Of a stretch of DNA of 64,000 nucleotides, positions 10,620 through 19,116 are shown one piece after another; the stretch's first letter is position 1, and every line of letters starts with the position of its first letter. A program made the translations under genes and the position numbers. The DNA comes from Streptomyces sp. NBC_00708. GTDB taxonomy: Bacteria > Actinomycetota > Actinomycetes > Streptomycetales > Streptomycetaceae. The DNA lies in assembly GCA_036226585.1 (NCBI GenBank), contig CP108997.1:4526001-4590000 (forward strand), written 5' to 3'. The notes beneath the pieces were generated by a model. That model had not been told where the DNA came from and made no database searches. It saw only the letters and a program-made list of their open reading frames with translations.

Positions 10620-11726
10620 TCAGTGCGGCAGGGACGCCGGGCTGCCGCCGTTCGCCTCGTAGCCCGCGACCGCCAGCGCCCGGTACACCGCGTACTCGGC
10701 GGCCGGGTCCTCGCTCGCCGTCCACGGCAGCGCGCCCACGTACCCGTCGATGTGGACCAGCTGGTGCACCGCCTCCGACCAGCGCTCCATCCGGACCAGG
10801 AACAGGACGAGCAGATGGCGTGCGTGGGGCAGCATCGGGTCGTCGGCGCGCGCCGCGTGCACCGCGAACATCGCGCCCTCGACCGCCCTGGTCACGACCT
10901 GGCTCTCGTAGAAGCCCCGGACCAGATTGACCTCGGGCAGATGCTCGTACACCGCGAACAGCGGGAGCGCGGCCAGCAGCGAGCCCTGCGGGGCGCGGGC
11001 CGCGGCGGCCGTCGCGAAGCGGTCGGCCTCCTCGCGCGAGCCGTGCCACCGCTCGCTCCAGAAGTGCAGCGCCGCGATATGCGCGCCCATGTGCGCGGGC
11101 GCCCGGTCGATGATCTTCGCCCACAGCTGGTCGAACTCCTCGCCGGAGTACCCCAGTCCACGCGCGACCGCCAGCTCCACGATGTACGGGACCGGGTCGC
11201 CCGGGGCCAGCAGGGCCGCCTCGCCGATCACCGTACGGGCCTCCTCCAGAATGATCCGGAAGTCGTCCGTACCCGCCGTCGAGGAACGCCACGCCTGCTG
11301 CACCAGGAACTCCGCGTGCACCGCCGCCGCGCCCGCGTCCTTCGGCGCCTCCGCGCGCCACTTGCGCAGCCACGCCCCGCCGACGCCCGGCTGCCGCAGC
11401 AGCTCCAGCGAGGCCGCCCCGGCGAACGCCTGTACCCGCTGCCAGCGCAGCTCGCCCTCCTTCGGCGTCCCGGCCAGCAGCTGGGACGCGGCCCGCCACT
11501 CCTGGGTGTGCTGCACGACCTCCAGCACGTCCAGCAGGTCCTGGTCCGCTCCCGGCGTCCGCACGTCCAGCTCCTCCTGGCGCACGAAGCCGTAGTCCTG
11601 CGGGTCGGCGGCATCGGGGGAGCCGGGCGCGGCCAGCCGGATACCGCCCCCGCGCCGCCGCAGCACATACGGGCCGATCGCGGCGGTCAGCAGGCACAAC
11701 GCGAGCAGGAACCACAGAATCTCCAT
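10620..11726 (-). CDS. Membrane-anchored helical-repeat protein (unknown)
   Basis: A 368-residue protein with an N-terminal single membrane helix (MEILWFLLALCLLTAAIGPY) and stop-transfer RRR, then about 330 soluble residues that are Ala/Leu/Glu-rich with TPR-like spacing (LLDVLEVVQHTQEWRAASQLL; LLPHARHLLVLFLVRMERWSEAVHQL). I see no catalytic motif. The start at 11726 (MEILWF) was preferred over 11750 because it places the membrane helix at the extreme N-terminus. Probably a tethered scaffold protein; the function is not known to me. It is divergent from metB with a 66-nt gap. Confidence 0.75.
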   Translation of the reverse strand: MEILWFLLALCLLTAAIGPYVLRRRGGGIRLAAPGSPDAADPQDYGFVRQEELDVRTPGADQDLLDVLEVVQHTQEWRAASQLLAGTPKEGELRWQRVQAFAGAASLELLRQPGVGGAWLRKWRAEAPKDAGAAAVHAEFLVQQAWRSSTAGTDDFRIILEEARTVIGEAALLAPGDPVPYIVELAVARGLGYSGEEFDQLWAKIIDRAPAHMGAHIAALHFWSERWHGSREEADRFATAAAARAPQGSLLAALPLFAVYEHLPEVNLVRGFYESQVVTRAVEGAMFAVHAARADDPMLPHARHLLVLFLVRMERWSEAVHQLVHIDGYVGALPWTASEDPAAEYAVYRALAVAGYEANGGSPASLPH

Positions 11727-11792
11727 GCCCCCATTGTCACCGGACGGCAAGGTGGCCCGTCAGCCCCCTCGCGACGAACTACGCTCGGCCCC

Positions 11793-12938
11793 ATGAGCGA
11801 CCAGCACAGCTTCGAAACCCGCGCGATCCACGCGGGGAACACCGCCGACCCCCTCACCGGCGCCGTGGTTCCGCCCATCTACCAGGTCTCCACGTACAAG
11901 CAGGACGGCGTGGGCGGGCTGCGCGGCGGCTACGAGTACAGCCGCAGCGCCAACCCGACCCGTACCGCCCTGGAGGAGAACCTCGCGGCCCTGGAGGGCG
12001 GCCGGCGCGGACTCGCCTTCGCCTCCGGCCTCGCCGCCGAGGACTGCCTGCTCCGTACGCTGCTGACCCCCGGCGACCACGTGGTCATCCCGAACGACGC
12101 CTACGGCGGCACGTTCCGGCTGTTCGCGAAGGTCGCCTCGCGCTGGGGCGTGGAGTTCTCCGTCGCCGACACCTCGGACGTGGCGGCGGTCCGCGCGGCG
12201 ATCACCCCGCGCACCAAGGCGGTCTGGGTGGAGACCCCGTCCAACCCGCTGCTCGGCATCACCGACATCGCCGCCGTCGCCCAGGTCGCCCGCACCGCCG
12301 GTGCGCGCCTCGTCGTCGACAACACCTTCGCCAGCCCCTACCTCCAGCAGCCGCTGGCGCTCGGCGCCGACGTCGTCGTGCACTCCACCACCAAGTACAT
12401 GGGCGGCCACTCGGACGTCGTCGGCGGCGCGCTGATCGTCAACGACCCGGACCTGGCCGACGAGTTGGTCTACCACCAGAACGCCATGGGCGGCGTGGCC
12501 GGCCCGTTCGACGCCTGGCTGGTGCTGCGCGGCATCAAGACGCTGGCCGTCCGCATGGACCGCCACAGCGAGAACGCGACCAAGGTCGCCGAGCTGCTGA
12601 CCCGGCACCCCAAGGTCACCCAGGTCCTCTACCCCGGCCTGCCCGAGCACCGGGGCCACGAGGTCGCCGCCAAGCAGATGAAGGCCTTCGGCGGCATGGT
12701 GTCCTTCCGCGTCGAGGGCGGCGAGGAGGCGGCGGTCGAGGTCTGCAACCGGGCGAAGCTGTTCACCCTGGGCGAGTCCCTGGGCGGCGTCGAATCGCTC
12801 CTCGAGCACCCGGGCCGGATGACGCATGCCTCGGCGGCGGGCTCCCCGCTGGAGGTTCCGGCCGACCTGGTCCGCCTCTCCGTCGGCATCGAGAACGCGG
12901 ACGACCTGCTCGCCGACCTGACGCAGGCGCTGGGCTGA
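11793..12938 (+). CDS. metB: Cystathionine gamma-synthase
   Basis: This 381-residue PLP enzyme condenses an O-activated homoserine with cysteine to cystathionine in methionine biosynthesis. The family hallmarks are clear: the N-terminal FETRAIHAGN, the tetramer-type YEYSRSANPTRTALEENLAALEGG, PLP-contacting FASGLAAEDCLL, the Asp-containing VVDNTFASPYLQQPLALGAD, and the Schiff-base Lys in HSTTKYMGGHSDVVGGA. C-terminal GGVESLLEHPGRMTHASAA is typical of gamma-synthases and gamma-lyases. The choice of synthase over cystathionine gamma-lyase rests on overall resemblance to actinomycete MetB; a dual role in reverse transsulfuration cannot be excluded. Confidence 0.92.
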   Translation: MSDQHSFETRAIHAGNTADPLTGAVVPPIYQVSTYKQDGVGGLRGGYEYSRSANPTRTALEENLAALEGGRRGLAFASGLAAEDCLLRTLLTPGDHVVIPNDAYGGTFRLFAKVASRWGVEFSVADTSDVAAVRAAITPRTKAVWVETPSNPLLGITDIAAVAQVARTAGARLVVDNTFASPYLQQPLALGADVVVHSTTKYMGGHSDVVGGALIVNDPDLADELVYHQNAMGGVAGPFDAWLVLRGIKTLAVRMDRHSENATKVAELLTRHPKVTQVLYPGLPEHRGHEVAAKQMKAFGGMVSFRVEGGEEAAVEVCNRAKLFTLGESLGGVESLLEHPGRMTHASAAGSPLEVPADLVRLSVGIENADDLLADLTQALG

Positions 12939-12958
12939 GAGGCGCCGAGACGCGCAAG

Positions 12959-12987
12959 GGGCGGGGCCGGAGTCGCCGGTCCCGCCC
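12959..12987. terminator. Hairpin between metB and DUF1059 gene
   Basis: GGGCGGGGCCGG (12959-12970) pairs with CCGGTCCCGCCC (12976-12987) with one G-T pair and a 5-nt loop. It lies between the convergent metB and the small gene ending at 13003, so it probably serves both. Confidence 0.6.
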
Positions 12988-13002
12988 GCGTACGGCAGCC
13001 GT

Positions 13003-13194
13003 TCAGGCGGAGACCGGTTCGTCCTCCAGCGTCGCCCTGACCTGCTCACGCAGCTCGGGGCTGTCGGTGTGCTGGTGGACGGAGACGGCGTGCTCGCTCG
13101 CGGCCCGCACCACTTCCTCCTCCTCGCCGGCGATCGTCAGCGAGCAGTTCGACTCACTCGGATACTTGCGGCAGTCAGCGATCTTCCTGGTCAT
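13003..13194 (-). CDS. DUF1059 small protein
   Basis: A 63-residue acidic protein: MTRKIADCRKYPSESNCSLT, then IAGEEEEVVRAASEHAVSVH and a QHTDSPELREQVRATLEDEP tail. The pattern D-C-x(8)-C with a following E-E-x-x-x-A-x-x-H-x-x-x-x-H is the DUF1059 signature; the Cys/His set could hold a metal, though this is not established. The start at ATG 13194 has an AGGAGG-like sequence just upstream (revcomp of cctcct near 13201). Function unknown; members are common stand-alone genes in actinobacteria. Confidence 0.85.
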   Translation of the reverse strand: MTRKIADCRKYPSESNCSLTIAGEEEEVVRAASEHAVSVHQHTDSPELREQVRATLEDEPVSA

Positions 13195-13250
13195 CACAGC
13201 CTCCTGACCCCTCCATTCCAGGGTAGACCGGGACGCCGTACCCTTCGCGT

Positions 13251-13502
13251 CTACCAGCCGTCCAGCGGCGGTGTGGTCCCCGCCGGCGGCGCCTCCCAGG
13301 GCCGGACCAGCAGCGCCCACACCGTGAACACCGCCACCGCCGCGACCACCGCCAGCATCCCCAGCCGGCGCAGCGCCCGCCGGCGCCGCAGCAGCCGGCC
13401 GCCCCGCTCCGCCGCCCGCTCCGCCAGATCGGCGGGCACCTGCGGATGCGGGCCCTCCAGCATCCGCCGCACCTGGTCCTCGCGGCGCCCGGTGCCGCTC
13501 AC
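13251..13502 (-). CDS. Small single-pass membrane protein coupled to sigma factor
   Basis: An 83-residue protein from GTG 13502, whose start overlaps the sigma-factor stop as GTGA. Residues 1-35 are soluble and charged (REDQVRRMLEGPHPQVPADL), followed by an Arg-rich patch and one membrane helix (LGMLAVVAAVAVFTVWALLV near 48-66), with a short Pro/Gly exterior tail. The genetic position, translational coupling and topology suggest an anti-sigma-like membrane partner. There is no zinc-binding anti-sigma HxxxCxxC motif, so this is inferred from context. Confidence 0.6.
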   Translation of the reverse strand: MSGTGRREDQVRRMLEGPHPQVPADLAERAAERGGRLLRRRRALRRLGMLAVVAAVAVFTVWALLVRPWEAPPAGTTPPLDGW

Positions 13503-13993
13503 GGCGCCGCCCCCAGCAGCCGGGCGGGCCCCCGGCGCGCGGTCGGGCTCCGGGTGCCGCGCATCGTGGCCACCGACCGGTTGCAGACCGCGCGCACCCG
13601 GTCCCGGGGAAGCCCGAGCAGGGCCGCGGTCTGTTCCTCCGGGACACCCTCGTACAACCGCAGCACCAGGACCAGGCGTTCCTGGGGGGTCAGCCGGTCC
13701 AGCAGCCCGCCGCGCGGACGGTGGTGGCGCCACGCCTCGCGGGCGAACCGGCCCGCCAGATCCTGCCGGGTGCGGTCGTACGGGTCCTCGCCCCGCAGCC
13801 CGTCCCAGCCGGCGAACGTCCGGGCCAGCGAGGCGTGGAGCAGACGCAGCGCGCGCGGGTTGGCGCCCGGCTCGTCCAGCGGTTCGGCGGTGAGCAGCGT
13901 GGCGGTGTGCAGCAGGCGGCCCGCCGCGCCCGCGACGAAGGACTCGAAGTCCTGGGCGCGGCACCGCTGTCGGCCCGCGTGGCGCTCTCGCAC
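13499..13993 (-). CDS. RNA polymerase sigma factor, SigE-like/ECF family
   Basis: A 164-residue regulator. The N-terminus (AQDFESFVAGAAGRLLHTATLLT) matches region 2.1 of SigE-family ECF sigmas, and the C-terminus contains a clear region 4: LTPQERLVLVLRLYEGVPEE followed by QTAALLGLPRDRVRAVCNRS, the -35-binding helix-turn-helix. The central region 2.3/2.4, which normally carries conserved aromatic and acidic residues for promoter melting, is weak here, so it may be divergent or atypical. It starts at GTG 13993 and is coupled to a membrane protein downstream. Regulon unknown. Confidence 0.75.
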   Translation of the reverse strand: MRERHAGRQRCRAQDFESFVAGAAGRLLHTATLLTAEPLDEPGANPRALRLLHASLARTFAGWDGLRGEDPYDRTRQDLAGRFAREAWRHHRPRGGLLDRLTPQERLVLVLRLYEGVPEEQTAALLGLPRDRVRAVCNRSVATMRGTRSPTARRGPARLLGAAP

Positions 13994-14050
13994 ACCTCAA
14001 TCCGAGCGCGCCGCGCCCGCGAGGTCAACCCCCCGGGACCGAGCAGGTGT

Positions 14051-14581
14051 TCAGCCCGCCGGGGCCGTCTGGTGCGTGGCCTGCCGGGCCGCCAGCGCCG
14101 CGTTGAACCGGGTGAGCAGCGCGCAGAACGTGTCCCGCTCCTCCTCGCTCCACCCGTCCGTCACCTGCGACATCAACTCCCGCCGCGAGCCCCGTACCTC
14201 GTCCAGCCGGGCCTGCCCGCGCGGAGAGAGCTGGAGCACGACCGCGCGCCCGTCCTCCGGGTGCGAGGTCCGTTTCACCAGACCGGTGTCCACCAGCGGC
14301 GCGACCTGCCGGGTCACCGTGGAGGAGTCGATCCCCATCCCGGCGGCCAGCGCCTTGACGCCCATCGGCCCTTCCCGGTCCAGCCGGTTCAGCAGCAGAT
14401 ACGCCGCCCGGTCCATCGAGTTGCGCACCTGGCCCACCCCGCCGAGGCGGGTCTGCTCGGCCCGGCGGGCGAAGACGGCCACCTGATGCTGGAGGCTGTC
14501 GAGAAGGTGGTCGGGACCCGGGTTTTCCGGGGCTGCGGCCCCGGATGGAGACGAGGCAGTCGTCATGTCCTGAGGGGGCAT
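14051..14581 (-). CDS. MarR family transcriptional regulator
   Basis: A 176-residue winged-helix repressor or activator. The MarR core starts near residue 40 (NSMDRAAYLLLNRLDREGPM), continues with the recognition helix KALAAGMGIDSSTVTRQVAP and the wing LVKRTSHPEDGRAVVLQLSP, which carries the conserved D-x-R. C-terminal dimerisation helices follow. The start could be 14581 (GAGAG about 10 nt upstream) or 14566. It is divergent from threonine dehydratase; an inverted repeat in the gap is a candidate operator. The ligand is unknown. Confidence 0.88.
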   Translation of the reverse strand: MPPQDMTTASSPSGAAAPENPGPDHLLDSLQHQVAVFARRAEQTRLGGVGQVRNSMDRAAYLLLNRLDREGPMGVKALAAGMGIDSSTVTRQVAPLVDTGLVKRTSHPEDGRAVVLQLSPRGQARLDEVRGSRRELMSQVTDGWSEEERDTFCALLTRFNAALAARQATHQTAPAG

Positions 14582-14626
14582 GGCCGGGGGCTCTCTTCGT
14601 GCGGTGTCGGATGGGTGGGGGACAGA

Positions 14627-14652
14627 GTACGCGGCCCCGGGGCAACGCGTAC
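14627..14652. promoter_or_regulatory. Inverted repeat in MarR / threonine dehydratase divergent gap
   Basis: GTACGCG at 14627-14633 and CGCGTAC at 14646-14652 form an inverted repeat around a GC palindrome (GCCCCGGGGC). It lies between the divergent starts at 14581 and 14738, where a MarR dimer site would be expected. No -10/-35 was assigned with confidence. Confidence 0.35.
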
Positions 14653-14737
14653 CAGTGCTGCACAAACCTGCGGACATCGGCGCAGGACGGCCCCGCAAGC
14701 GGCGGCCGGAGCCCCTGCGAGCTGCAAGACTTACGGT

Positions 14738-15967
14738 ATGAACTTCCCGTCGCCCGGCAGCTTTCCCTCCGTGATCCTCGACGACGTACGGGGGGCGCAG
14801 AAGATGCTCTCCGGGGTCTCCAGGGTCACCCCGCTGGAGGGCAGCCGCCATCTCTCCGGCCTGGTGGGGGCTCCGGTCCTGTTCAAGTGCGAGAACCTGC
14901 AGCGGACCGGCTCGTTCAAACTGCGGGGCGCCTACGTACGCATCTCGGGACTCACCCCGGTCGAACGCGCCGCCGGCGTCGTGGCCGCGAGTGCCGGAAA
15001 CCATGCGCAGGGTGTCGCCCTCGCGTCTGCGCTCCTCGGCGTACGCGCCACGGTCTTCATGCCGGTCGGGGCACCGCTGCCGAAGGTCGCCGCGACCCGT
15101 GAGTACGGTGCGCGCGTGCGGCTGCACGGCACCGTCGTCGACGAGACCCTGGCCGCCGCGCAGGAGTACGCACGCGAGACCGGCGCGGTCTTCATCCACC
15201 CCTTCGACCACGCCGACATCATCGCCGGACAGGGCACGGTCGGCCTGGAGATCCTGGAACAGTGCCCCGAGGTCCGCACGATCGTCGTCGGGGTCGGCGG
15301 CGGCGGGCTCGCGGCCGGCATCGCGGTCGCGGTCAAGGCGGTCCGGCCCGACGTGCGGATCATCGGTGTGCAGGCGGCCGGCGCCGCCTGCTACCCGCCG
15401 TCCCTGGCGGCCGACCGCCCCGTCTCCCTCGGCACGCTCCAGACGATGGCGGACGGCATCAAGGTCGGACGCCCCGGCGACGTGCCGTTCGCCCTGGTCA
15501 GGGACCTGGTCGACGAGGTGCGTACGGTCTCCGAGGACGAGCTGTCCAGTGCCCTGCTGCTCTGCCTGGAGCGGGCCAAGATGGTCGTCGAACCCGCCGG
15601 GGCGAGCCCGGTCGCCGCGCTGCTCAGCGACCCCAAGTCCTTCCACGGGCCCGTGGTCGCCCTGCTCTCCGGCGGCAATGTGGACCCGCTGCTGATGCAG
15701 CGCATCCTCACCCACGGCATGGCGGCGGCCGGCCGCTACCTCAGTCTCAGGCTGCGCCTCACGGACCGGCCCGGCGCGCTGGCCACGATGCTGGGCGTGC
15801 TGTCGGTGGCCGACGCCAACGTCCTCGACATCAGCCATGCCCGTACCGACCCCAGGCTCGGCCTCACCGAGGCGGAGGTCGAACTGCAGCTGGAGACCAA
15901 GGGCCCCGAGCACTGCGACGACGTGAGGGCGGCGCTGCGGGACGCGGGCTATCTGGTGATGGGCTGA
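14738..15967 (+). CDS. ilvA: Threonine dehydratase (ammonia-lyase) with ACT-like C-terminus
   Basis: This 409-residue PLP enzyme deaminates threonine to 2-oxobutyrate, the first step to isoleucine and a source of propionyl units. The PLP Lys is in RTGSFKLRGAYVR (near residue 58), the phosphate-binding loop in SAGNHAQGVA, and GVGGGGLAAGIAVAVK gives the tetraglycine loop. After residue 320 comes a regulatory ACT-like domain (LSLRLRLTDRPGALATMLGV...) shorter than the double ACT of E. coli IlvA, so feedback by isoleucine may differ; catabolic types also have this form. ATG 14738 follows a short leader. Divergent from a MarR regulator. Confidence 0.9.
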   Translation: MNFPSPGSFPSVILDDVRGAQKMLSGVSRVTPLEGSRHLSGLVGAPVLFKCENLQRTGSFKLRGAYVRISGLTPVERAAGVVAASAGNHAQGVALASALLGVRATVFMPVGAPLPKVAATREYGARVRLHGTVVDETLAAAQEYARETGAVFIHPFDHADIIAGQGTVGLEILEQCPEVRTIVVGVGGGGLAAGIAVAVKAVRPDVRIIGVQAAGAACYPPSLAADRPVSLGTLQTMADGIKVGRPGDVPFALVRDLVDEVRTVSEDELSSALLLCLERAKMVVEPAGASPVAALLSDPKSFHGPVVALLSGGNVDPLLMQRILTHGMAAAGRYLSLRLRLTDRPGALATMLGVLSVADANVLDISHARTDPRLGLTEAEVELQLETKGPEHCDDVRAALRDAGYLVMG

Positions 15968-16070
15968 CAGGTATGCCCCGGCTTGTGTGTTCATCGGGCA
16001 CGGCGCTCCCGGCCTACCTAGGATCTGGGGTCTGAGAGGTAGCCACCCGAATGCACTGGGGGAATCCCAT

Positions 16071-17057
16071 ATGCCAGGCGCCATCTATGCCGAAGGGCTT
16101 GTGAAGACCTTCGGGGACGTCACTGCACTCGGCGGTGTCGACCTCGACGTGCCGGAAGGCACCGTCCTCGGCCTCCTCGGACCCAACGGGGCCGGCAAGA
16201 CGACCGCGGTCCGCGTCCTGACGACGCTGCTCAGGCCCGACAGCGGCAGGGCCTTCGTCGCCGGGATCGACGTACTGAAGAATCCCAACGAGGTGCGGCG
16301 CTCGATCGGGCTCTCCGGCCAGTTCGCCGCCGTCGACGAATACCTCACCGGCCGCGAGAACCTGCGCATGGTCGGCCAGCTCTACCAGATGAGCGGGCGC
16401 GCGGCGAAGGTACGGGCGGGCGAACTGCTGGAGCGGTTCAACCTGGCCGACGCGGCGGACCGGCCCGCCAAGACGTACTCCGGGGGCATGCGCCGCCGCC
16501 TCGACCTGGCGGCGGCGCTCGTCGTCTCCCCGCCGGTCATGTTCATGGACGAGCCGACGACCGGCCTCGACCCGCGCAACCGCCAGCAGCTCTGGGAGGT
16601 CATCGAGGAACTGGTCGCCGGCGGTACGACGCTGCTGCTGACCACGCAGTACCTGGAGGAGGCCGATCACCTCGCCCACGACATCTGCGTGATCGACCAC
16701 GGCCGGGTCATCGCCCGCGGCACCTCCGACCAGCTCAAGGCCCGCACCGGCGGCGAGCGCGTCGAAGTCGTCGTGCACGACCCCGACCGGATCGAACAGG
16801 CCCGCACCGTCCTCACCCGCCTCGGCAAGGGCGAGACCGCGGTCCTGCCGCACATGCGCAAGCTGACCGTCCCGGTCGACGGCGGCGCCAAGCTCCTCGC
16901 CGAGGTCATCCGCGACCTCGACGCCCAGGGCGTGGAGATCGACGACATCGGACTGCGCCGCCCCACCCTCGACGACGTGTTCATCTCCCTGACCGGTCAC
17001 GCCGCCGAGCAGGAGAAGAACGAGGCCGCGACCCCCGAATCGGAGACGGAGAAATGA
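16071..17057 (+). CDS. Daunorubicin-resistance-type ABC ATPase (DrrA-like)
   Basis: A 328-residue ATPase of the DrrA/ABC-2 exporter group. Walker A is GPNGAGKTTAVRVL (near 41), the signature is TYSGGMRRRLDLAAALV (near 140), and Walker B is VMFMDEPTTGLDPRNR. The C-terminal third (from about 220) contains the DrrA-specific extension ending in GLRRPTLDDVFISLTG (near 300), which couples the ATPase to its permease. GGGGGA lies about 9 nt before ATG 16071. Its stop overlaps the start of the permease by 4 nt (ATGA). Such pairs export drugs or lipids; this one sits in the core genome rather than in a biosynthetic cluster, so its substrate is unknown. Confidence 0.92.
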   Translation: MPGAIYAEGLVKTFGDVTALGGVDLDVPEGTVLGLLGPNGAGKTTAVRVLTTLLRPDSGRAFVAGIDVLKNPNEVRRSIGLSGQFAAVDEYLTGRENLRMVGQLYQMSGRAAKVRAGELLERFNLADAADRPAKTYSGGMRRRLDLAAALVVSPPVMFMDEPTTGLDPRNRQQLWEVIEELVAGGTTLLLTTQYLEEADHLAHDICVIDHGRVIARGTSDQLKARTGGERVEVVVHDPDRIEQARTVLTRLGKGETAVLPHMRKLTVPVDGGAKLLAEVIRDLDAQGVEIDDIGLRRPTLDDVFISLTGHAAEQEKNEAATPESETEK

Positions 17058-17920
17058 GCGCCCTCAGCGAAACCGCCCGCACGGGCGCCCCACGGCCGGG
17101 CGGTGGCATCGGCCAGTCGGTCCGCGACTCGCTGGTCATCGGCCGGCGCAACCTCATCCGCATGACCCGGATCCCCGAGATGATCCTCTTCGGGATCATC
17201 CAGCCGGTCATGTTCGTGGTGCTGTTCACGTACGTCTTCGGCGGCTCGATCGCCATCCCGGGCGCGGGCGTCAGCGCGAGCGCCTACAAGGAATTCCTGA
17301 TGGCCGGCATCTTCGCGCAGACCGTCACCTTCGCCACCGCGGGGGCCGGCGCCGGAATCGCCGACGACATGCACAAGGGACTCATCGACCGGTTCCGGTC
17401 GCTGCCCATGGCGCGGGGCGCCGTGCTCACCGGGCGGACCCTGGCCGACCTGGTGCAGACCGCCGTCACGCTGGCGGTCCTCGCGGGCGTCGCACTGCTC
17501 GTCGGCTGGCGCACCCACGAGAACATCGGCAAGGTGCTCGGGGGCTTCGGTCTGCTCCTGCTGCTCGGCTACGCGTTCACCTGGATCGGCGCGCTGATCG
17601 GCCTGACCGTCCGCACTCCGGAGGCCGCCACCTCGGGCGGCCTGATCTGGCTCTTCCCGCTGACCTTCATCTCGAACGCCTTCGTGCCGGTCAACGGCAT
17701 GCCGGCCTTCCTGCAGTACGTCGCCGAGTGGAACCCGTTCAGTGCCACGGTGGCGGCGGCCCGCGAACTGTTCGGCAACACCATCCCCGGCGTCCCGAAG
17801 TCCGTGACGGGTGCCTGGCCGATGGAGCATCCCGTCTGGGCCTCGCTGATCTGGTCCGTCCTGATCATCCTGGTCTTCCGGACCCTGGCCGTGCGCAAGT
17901 ACCGCTCGGTCTCCGTCTGA
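17054..17920 (+). CDS. ABC-2 type permease (DrrB-like)
   Basis: A 288-residue membrane protein translated in coupling with the DrrA-like ATPase (ATGA overlap). Six hydrophobic segments are visible, beginning with MILFGIIQPVMFVVLFTYVF (near 40-60) and including LLLLGYAFTWIGALIGL and a last helix SLIWSVLIILVFRTLAV. The conserved ABC-2 block is FAQTVTFATAGAGAGIADDM followed by HKGLIDRFRSLPM (the cytoplasmic coupling helix), and LTFISNAFVPVNGMPAFLQY is typical of the DrrB family. Together the two genes form one exporter. Confidence 0.92.
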   Translation: MSALSETARTGAPRPGGGIGQSVRDSLVIGRRNLIRMTRIPEMILFGIIQPVMFVVLFTYVFGGSIAIPGAGVSASAYKEFLMAGIFAQTVTFATAGAGAGIADDMHKGLIDRFRSLPMARGAVLTGRTLADLVQTAVTLAVLAGVALLVGWRTHENIGKVLGGFGLLLLLGYAFTWIGALIGLTVRTPEAATSGGLIWLFPLTFISNAFVPVNGMPAFLQYVAEWNPFSATVAAARELFGNTIPGVPKSVTGAWPMEHPVWASLIWSVLIILVFRTLAVRKYRSVSV

Positions 17921-17935
17921 GGGACCCCGGACACG

Positions 17936-17970
17936 CGAGAGCCCCGGCCGCACCGCGGCCGGGGCTCTCG
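17936..17970. terminator. Strong bidirectional hairpin between permease gene and greA
   Basis: CGAGAGCCCCGGCCG (17936-17950) pairs perfectly with CGGCCGGGGCTCTCG (17956-17970) around a 5-nt loop: a 15-bp stem placed midway between two convergent genes. Confidence 0.8.
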
Positions 17971-17986
17971 GCGTCGGACCCGCAGG

Positions 17987-18484
17987 TCAGCCGGAGTACG
18001 GCTTCGCCGAAAGGATCTTGACCGTGGCGGTCTTGCCGTTCGGCAGCTCGTAGTCGGCGTTCTCGCCCATCTTCTTGCCGTTCACGCCCACGCCGAGCGG
18101 CGACTGCGGCGAGTACGTCTCGATGTCGGCGCTCGCGTATTCGCGGGAGGCCAGCAGGAAGGTCATCGTGTCGTCCTCGTCGCCGTCGAAGGCGATCGTC
18201 ACGACCATGCCGGGCTCGACCACGCCGTCGTCGGCCGGCGCCTCGCCGACCTTCGCGTGCTCGAGGAGCTGGGTCAGCTGGCGCACCCGGAGCTCCATCT
18301 TGCCCTGCTCCTCCTTGGCCGCGTGGTACCCGCCGTTCTCACGCAGGTCCCCCTCCTCACGGGCCGCCGCGATCTTGACGGCGATCTCCGTGCGCGCGGG
18401 ACCAGACAGGTACTCCAGCTCGGCCTTGAGCTGGTTGTACGCCTCCTGCGTGAGCCAGGTGACGTTTTCGCTGGTCTGGGTCAC
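17987..18484 (-). CDS. greA: Transcription elongation factor GreA
   Basis: A 165-residue factor that rescues backtracked RNA polymerase by stimulating transcript cleavage. The N-terminal coiled coil starts WLTQEAYNQLKAELEYL and continues to the tip sequence AREEGDLRENGGYHAAKEEQ, where the conserved acidic D-L-R-E-N tip residues that reach the active site are present. The C-terminal globular domain ends YELPNGKTATVKILSAKPY. The usual second motif (S-P-x-G-x-A-L) reads SPLGVGVNGKKMG, a typical actinomycete variant. GTG 18484 has GAGGAG just upstream. Convergent with the DrrB-like gene. Confidence 0.95.
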   Translation of the reverse strand: MTQTSENVTWLTQEAYNQLKAELEYLSGPARTEIAVKIAAAREEGDLRENGGYHAAKEEQGKMELRVRQLTQLLEHAKVGEAPADDGVVEPGMVVTIAFDGDEDDTMTFLLASREYASADIETYSPQSPLGVGVNGKKMGENADYELPNGKTATVKILSAKPYSG

Positions 18485-18667
18485 AGGGTGCTCCTCGTCG
18501 GTACTGGGAATACAAAGCAACGCCCTACCCGGAAGCATGCGCTCCTTCGGGTGGGCGAAACCACGAGCCTAACAATTCACCGGGAAAAGGGGGAGAAGGT
18601 AAAAGTCCCGACCGAGGAAAGCGCAGGTCGGAGCCCGTCAACTGGGGTTACGACGGGCGTGCTGCGG

Positions 18668-19084
18668 TCAACTCGACGCCCCGCCGTCGTCCGTGCAGCC
18701 CAGCAGCTCGACGGCGGTCGCCCGGGACGTCGTGCGCAGGGTCAGGATCTCGTCGATCCGGCCGGTGTCGCCGTCGAAACGGAAGTCCTTGCGGGCGACG
18801 TCCGTACCGTCCTCCCGCTGCGCGCGCAGCGTGCAGTAGCCCTTGGCGTCCGTGTCCTTGCGGACCTCCAGGTGCACCTGGACCTGCTCGTCCGAGACCA
18901 CCTTGAACTTGATCACCTCGGCGCTCAGGCCCTGCCCGGCCACATAGCCGTACCCGATCCAGCCGATCACGCCCAGCAGGACGGCGCCGAGCACCGCGCC
19001 GATGATCTTGAGCTTGCGGTCCGCCCGCTGGTCCGCGGAGCGGCCGTAGCGGTTCTCGGGAAGCGCCTCGCGCACCGCCGTCAT
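18668..19084 (-). CDS. DUF4307 single-pass membrane protein
   Basis: A 138-residue protein with the N-terminal block LPENRYGRSADQRADRKLKI, one membrane helix (IGAVLGAVLLGVIGWIGYGY near 26-45) and a periplasmic/extracellular beta-rich domain with two Cys (GYCTLRAQREDG and AVELLGCTDDGG) that probably form a disulphide. The PENRYG-R block before the helix is the usual DUF4307 signature. ATG 19084 has GGAGGAA upstream. In actinomycetes this gene is usually the divergent partner of mca, as here; its function is not established. Confidence 0.85.
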   Translation of the reverse strand: MTAVREALPENRYGRSADQRADRKLKIIGAVLGAVLLGVIGWIGYGYVAGQGLSAEVIKFKVVSDEQVQVHLEVRKDTDAKGYCTLRAQREDGTDVARKDFRFDGDTGRIDEILTLRTTSRATAVELLGCTDDGGASS

Positions 19085-19116
19085 GATCGTTCCTCCCGTG
19101 CCGGGGATCGAGGAAT

